A stretch of 17,635 nt of DNA from Clostridia bacterium (lineage in GTDB: Bacteria > Bacillota > Clostridia > Oscillospirales > Acutalibacteraceae), in assembly GCA_024404125.1 (NCBI GenBank), contig JAKSQL010000007.1, forward strand, positions 1 through 17,635, read 5' to 3'. This document shows positions 15,606 through 17,635 of the stretch, one piece after another (the first letter of the stretch is position 1; the number at the start of each line of letters is the position of its first letter). Under the pieces are notes generated by a model that saw only the letters and a list, made by a program, of their open reading frames with translations, made no database searches and was not told where the DNA came from. A program made the position numbers and the translations under genes.

Positions 15606-16511
15606 TTATCTGCCTATTCTTATTTTTATATCTCCGGTTGAGGTTGTAATTTCACATTTGCCGCCGACTGCGGTTCTTGGTACATTTATGTATCCGCTTG
15701 AACTTTCGGCGATAAATATTTTATCGGTAAGCAGTGTACCGGTAACGTCACCCGTAGCTGTTTTTACAAAGATTTCGCCTGCGTCACTATCCTCAAACTC
15801 AACTTCTCCCGTGCTTCTTTTTATAGAGATTTTTTCTTTTACGTTCACGTTTTCAAGCGATATATCGCCCGTACTTCCGCTTGATATCAAGTTTGTGCAG
15901 ACGGTATCTGAAATCTCGATTTCACCAGTTGAAACCGTAAGGTCAAGCATATCGCACAAAGTGTTTTCAACTTCAATATCACCCGTACTTAATTCGATTT
16001 TTACCGTTTTTTCGGCAGAAGCGGAAAATTCCACGTCGCCGGTACTTAAAGAAATATCTGCACTTAAAAACTTAAAATTCCTCGGCACCTTAATATCTCC
16101 CGTGCTTTCTTTTACAGTAAGCAAAGCATATTCTTCTTTCGGCAAAAAAACAGTTATTTTGGGCGATTTTGCAACTACGGCAATGTAGTCCTGCCACTTT
16201 CTTGTATCAACTGATTTTACGGTAAGAGTTCCTTCGTTTACCGTTACTGTATGCTTTATTTTTTTATACTCGTTACAAACAACTTTGCATACGTTATCCT
16301 GCGATTTTACAAAATAAATGTCCGCCGTATCCGTGTCTATATTTATGTTGCTTATTTCTTCGCTTATATCGTAGGTGTTTATTTCGGTTTCATAGGTGTT
16401 AAGTGCCGAAAAATCCCAACGGTTGATTTGCATTGCGAGTGAAAACACAACAATTCCGATTACAACCAAAACAGATGCCGTAATAATCCATATTTTTTTA
16501 TATTTACTCAT
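15606..16511 (-). CDS. DUF4097 beta-strand-repeat protein, membrane anchored
   Basis: This is a 301-residue protein. Residues 1-7 are basic, 8-28 form a membrane span (WIITASVLVVIGIVVFSLAM), and the rest is predicted extracytoplasmic. From about residue 136 the sequence contains nine repeats centred on STGD/STGE-like turns (near 136, 156, 175, 194, 213, 233, 252, 271 and 291), 19-20 residues apart. These are the rungs of the right-handed beta-solenoid expected for DUF4097 'adhesin-like' proteins. The biochemical role of the family is unknown. The ATG at 16511 has AAAGGAG 8 bases upstream (16520-16526); a GTG at 16520 overlaps that site and is unlikely to be used. It is the last gene of the padR operon and lies just after the DUF1700 gene (5 bases). 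Confidence 0.9.
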   Translation of the reverse strand: MSKYKKIWIITASVLVVIGIVVFSLAMQINRWDFSALNTYETEINTYDISEEISNINIDTDTADIYFVKSQDNVCKVVCNEYKKIKHTVTVNEGTLTVKSVDTRKWQDYIAVVAKSPKITVFLPKEEYALLTVKESTGDIKVPRNFKFLSADISLSTGDVEFSASAEKTVKIELSTGDIEVENTLCDMLDLTVSTGEIEISDTVCTNLISSGSTGDISLENVNVKEKISIKRSTGEVEFEDSDAGEIFVKTATGDVTGTLLTDKIFIAESSSGYINVPRTAVGGKCEITTSTGDIKIRIGR

Positions 16512-16516
16512 TTTCT

Positions 16517-17101
16517 TCACTCCTTTAAAGTAAAGCGGTTTTTAATTTTTATTGCAGTCTTCTTTGTAAGCAATAACATTCCTTTTACTGCCGCTTTACA
16601 GCCGAAAAACATAAAGATGCAAAGTCCCGCACTTAAAATTCCAAGCCCTGTAATTGCAACTGCTGTAAAAATATTGCCGCCTATTGCAAAAATTATACCT
16701 GCCGCTATGCCTGAAAGTCCGCAAGATGCAAAGGAAACAAACAAAATCCACGGCAAAATCCATAACAGTATATATAGCGGCAAAACCACCGCAAATGCGG
16801 TAATTATAAGGGATAGCCATATTGGTGAGCCGAGAATTAAAAGCACTGCCTCTAATACAGAAAATTTTCTTTTAATCTGTATCTTTTCTTTTACAATTTT
16901 TTTAAGCGGAGTATCCGCTATAATCTGCGATACAACCGCATCAACACTGCCGATTTTTGCGACTGCCTGCTCTTCACTAAGACCTTCTTCAATTCGGTCA
17001 TCTATCATTTCGCCGTAGAAGTTTAAGCGCTCTTCAATGTCATTTTTCGGTAAACCCGATAATCCTTTGCGCAATTTATCAAGAAATTCTTCCTTTTTCA
17101 T
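16517..17101 (-). CDS. DUF1700/HAAS-domain membrane protein
   Basis: This is a 194-residue protein. Residues 1-65 form the HAAS (DUF1700) helical domain: KKEEFLDKLRKGLSGLPKNDIEERLNFYGEMIDDRIEEGLSEEQAVAKIGSVDAVV has the usual 'F-YxExIDDRxEEG-xEExAVxxxG' pattern. The remainder has three or four hydrophobic spans (about 83-107, 108-130, 133-150 and 152-172) with Gly-rich stretches, then a basic C-terminus. HAAS proteins are thought to couple small cytosolic helical sensor domains to membrane partners, typically beside PadR regulators and DUF4097 proteins, exactly as here. The ATG at 17101 lies inside the end of padR (23-base overlap), so translation is probably coupled. Confidence 0.92.
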   Translation of the reverse strand: MKKEEFLDKLRKGLSGLPKNDIEERLNFYGEMIDDRIEEGLSEEQAVAKIGSVDAVVSQIIADTPLKKIVKEKIQIKRKFSVLEAVLLILGSPIWLSLIITAFAVVLPLYILLWILPWILFVSFASCGLSGIAAGIIFAIGGNIFTAVAITGLGILSAGLCIFMFFGCKAAVKGMLLLTKKTAIKIKNRFTLKE

Positions 17102-17414
17102 TACCGTTATCCCCCTTGCTTACAAATTTGTATATTGATAAAATCTCGTTCCACTCGTTTTTGAATTCGTCAATCCGTTTTATGCCGTTATCTGTAATAT
17201 GATAGTATTTTCTTAGTCTGCCATCGTGCTCGGCTGTTTTAACTGTAAGCATATTTGACGTTTCAAGACGCTTTAAAACAGTGTATAAAGTCGATTCCGA
17301 AAGTTCAATATACGGCTTCATATCTTTGATTATTTTATAACCGTACGAATCCTCGTTTTTTATTGCCGCCAATACGCACACGTCCAAAAGCCCGTGCTTT
17401 ATCTGAGCATCCAT
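17079..17414 (-). CDS. PadR family winged-helix transcriptional regulator
   Basis: This 111-residue protein has the PadR-like winged helix: MDAQIKHGLLDVCVLAAIKN, DSYGYKIIKDMKPYIELSESTLYTVLKRLET (DNA-reading helix), and the wing GRLRKYYHITDNGIKRIDEFKNEWNEI, followed by a short C-terminal dimerisation helix as in the small PadR-s2 subgroup. It most likely represses its own operon. The ATG at 17414 has a very strong GGGGAGG ribosome-binding site (17421-17427). A longer reading from 17570 would cross the promoter and terminator and is rejected. The gene overlaps the DUF1700 gene by 23 bases. The effector is not evident. Confidence 0.95.
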   Translation of the reverse strand: MDAQIKHGLLDVCVLAAIKNEDSYGYKIIKDMKPYIELSESTLYTVLKRLETSNMLTVKTAEHDGRLRKYYHITDNGIKRIDEFKNEWNEILSIYKFVSKGDNGNEKGRIS

Positions 17415-17426
17415 ATTATACCTCCC

Positions 17427-17452
17427 CTTACGTAATACATCGTAACACGAAG
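17427..17452. promoter_or_regulatory. Candidate PadR operator
   Basis: The stretch covers the -10 box and start site of the padR promoter. It holds a direct repeat CGTAA (17431-17435 and 17441-17445, ten bases apart, one helical turn) and an imperfect inverted repeat whose ends read CTTACGT ... ACGAAG. Binding here would block the promoter. The location, not a known consensus, is the main argument. Confidence 0.35.
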
Positions 17453-17467
17453 TATATGGTTTGTCAA
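17439..17467 (-). promoter_or_regulatory. Sigma-A-type promoter for the padR operon
   Basis: On the minus strand there is a perfect TTGACA (17467-17462), a 17-base spacer and TACGAT (17444-17439). The start codon is 25 bases beyond the -10 box. Confidence 0.8.
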
Positions 17468-17490
17468 GTACTTTTTTTAAATTTTTTTGC

Positions 17491-17522
17491 AAATAAAAAA
17501 CCGGCAGAGAAATCTCTGCCGG
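17491..17522 (-). terminator. Rho-independent terminator of the transcript entering from the right
   Basis: On the minus strand a perfect 10-base-pair stem (CCGGCAGAGA / TCTCTGCCGG; 17522-17501) with a 2-base apex is followed by TTTTTTATTTG. It precedes the padR promoter, so it ends a transcription unit lying mostly outside the window. Confidence 0.9.
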
Positions 17523-17562
17523 CGATAAATGATTTTGCCTTGCAAAATCATTCCCACTCGCC
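17521..17562. repeat. Nested inverted repeat, possible RNA stem-loop upstream of the terminator
   Basis: A perfect 11-base-pair inverted repeat (AATGATTTTGC at 17528-17538, GCAAAATCATT at 17542-17552, loop CTT on the plus strand) sits inside an outer GGCGA / TCGCC pair (17521-17525, 17558-17562). On the minus strand it lies immediately before, and shares two bases with, the terminator stem. It is either part of a structured RNA or a palindromic intergenic element. Confidence 0.6.
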
Positions 17563-17635
17563 AAATTCACATTTATTCATAGCTTGTGGCTGTTCATTTC
17601 TCCGTATTTTTAGGGGAAATGTGTGAACATCTGTT
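17548..17635 (-). CDS. Possible C-terminal end of an unidentified protein (partial), or non-coding
   Basis: One minus-strand frame is open from the right edge for 28 codons and stops at TGA 17550-17548, ending MNKCEFGEWE. I do not recognise it. Another frame also stays open for 13 codons before a TGA, so the openness is weak evidence. The last codons coincide with the hairpin described at 17521-17562, which would be unusual for a coding end and fits a structured RNA at least as well. A transcript certainly ends just beyond, at the terminator. Confidence 0.2.
   Translation of the reverse strand, partial: TDVHTFPLKIRRNEQPQAMNKCEFGEWE

Noticed and set aside
15517..16188. A 223-codon plus-strand frame opposite the DUF4097 gene with repeated Ser-Pro-Val units.
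   Set aside because: It is the antisense shadow of the STGD repeats; the periodicity comes from the real gene on the other strand. It also begins within ksgA and has no ribosome-binding site.
15606..16500. Possible DNA tandem repeat or CRISPR-like array because of regular spacing.
   Set aside because: The spacing of about 57-60 bases reflects protein beta-solenoid repeats; the DNA repeats are not identical and the reading frame is continuous.
17415..17420. A TATAAT hexamer between the padR ribosome-binding site and its ATG, looking like a -10 box.
   Set aside because: There is no -35 at a suitable distance, and it would start transcription inside the gene. The upstream TTGACA-17-TACGAT is a better promoter.
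17415..17570. Extended N-terminus for PadR starting at 17570.
   Set aside because: It would translate through the terminator and promoter. The ATG at 17414 with GGGGAGG matches the conserved PadR start.

Overview
The window looks like chromosomal core from a low-to-moderate GC member of the Clostridia, probably an uncultured gut Oscillospirales/Ruminococcaceae-type Firmicute. This rests on the gene set (PcrA, an HPr-like protein, LepA, KsgA, a PadR/DUF1700/DUF4097 cassette, paired M42 peptidases), strong Shine-Dalgarno sites, frequent TTG starts and sigma-A style promoters. The taxon is inferred from protein character only. No phage, insertion sequence, CRISPR array, rRNA or tRNA gene is visible.

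Layout. Nearly everything is on the minus strand; only ksgA is on the plus strand. Read in transcription order from the right edge: (a) 17521-17635 holds the 3' end of an unidentified transcript, with a nested hairpin and a strong minus-strand terminator. (b) A sigma-A promoter (17439-17467) drives the padR - DUF1700 - DUF4097 operon (17414 down to 15606), a membrane-signalling cassette common in Firmicutes. It ends at a perfect bidirectional terminator shared with ksgA. (c) ksgA (14712-15560, plus) and an unknown soluble protein gene (14593-13844, minus) are divergently transcribed from back-to-back promoters. The unknown gene is followed by an SPFH/slipin gene and a terminator. (d) A promoter at 12780-12808 starts a run of twelve minus-strand genes to the left edge with almost no intergenic space: lepA, a VanY-type D,D-carboxypeptidase, murD, two overlapping M42 aminopeptidases, an interrupted GNAT acetyltransferase, a PLP enzyme of the methionine gamma-lyase/aluminium-resistance family, a propeller-like protein, an HPr-like protein without the catalytic histidine, pcrA, a multi-pass membrane protein, a DUF5412-type exported protein and the start of rlmD. 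Many junctions are ATGA, TTGA or TAATG overlaps, so translational coupling is likely.

Functionally the long run joins translation (lepA, rlmD), peptidoglycan synthesis and trimming (murD, vanY-like), peptide turnover (M42 pair), amino-acid/PLP chemistry and DNA repair (pcrA). It is mostly a housekeeping region. Points worth a second look are the single amber codon in the GNAT gene, the HPr homologue lacking any histidine at the phosphotransfer site but keeping the serine-regulatory motif, the unknown-protein/SPFH pair, and the structured transcript end at the right edge.
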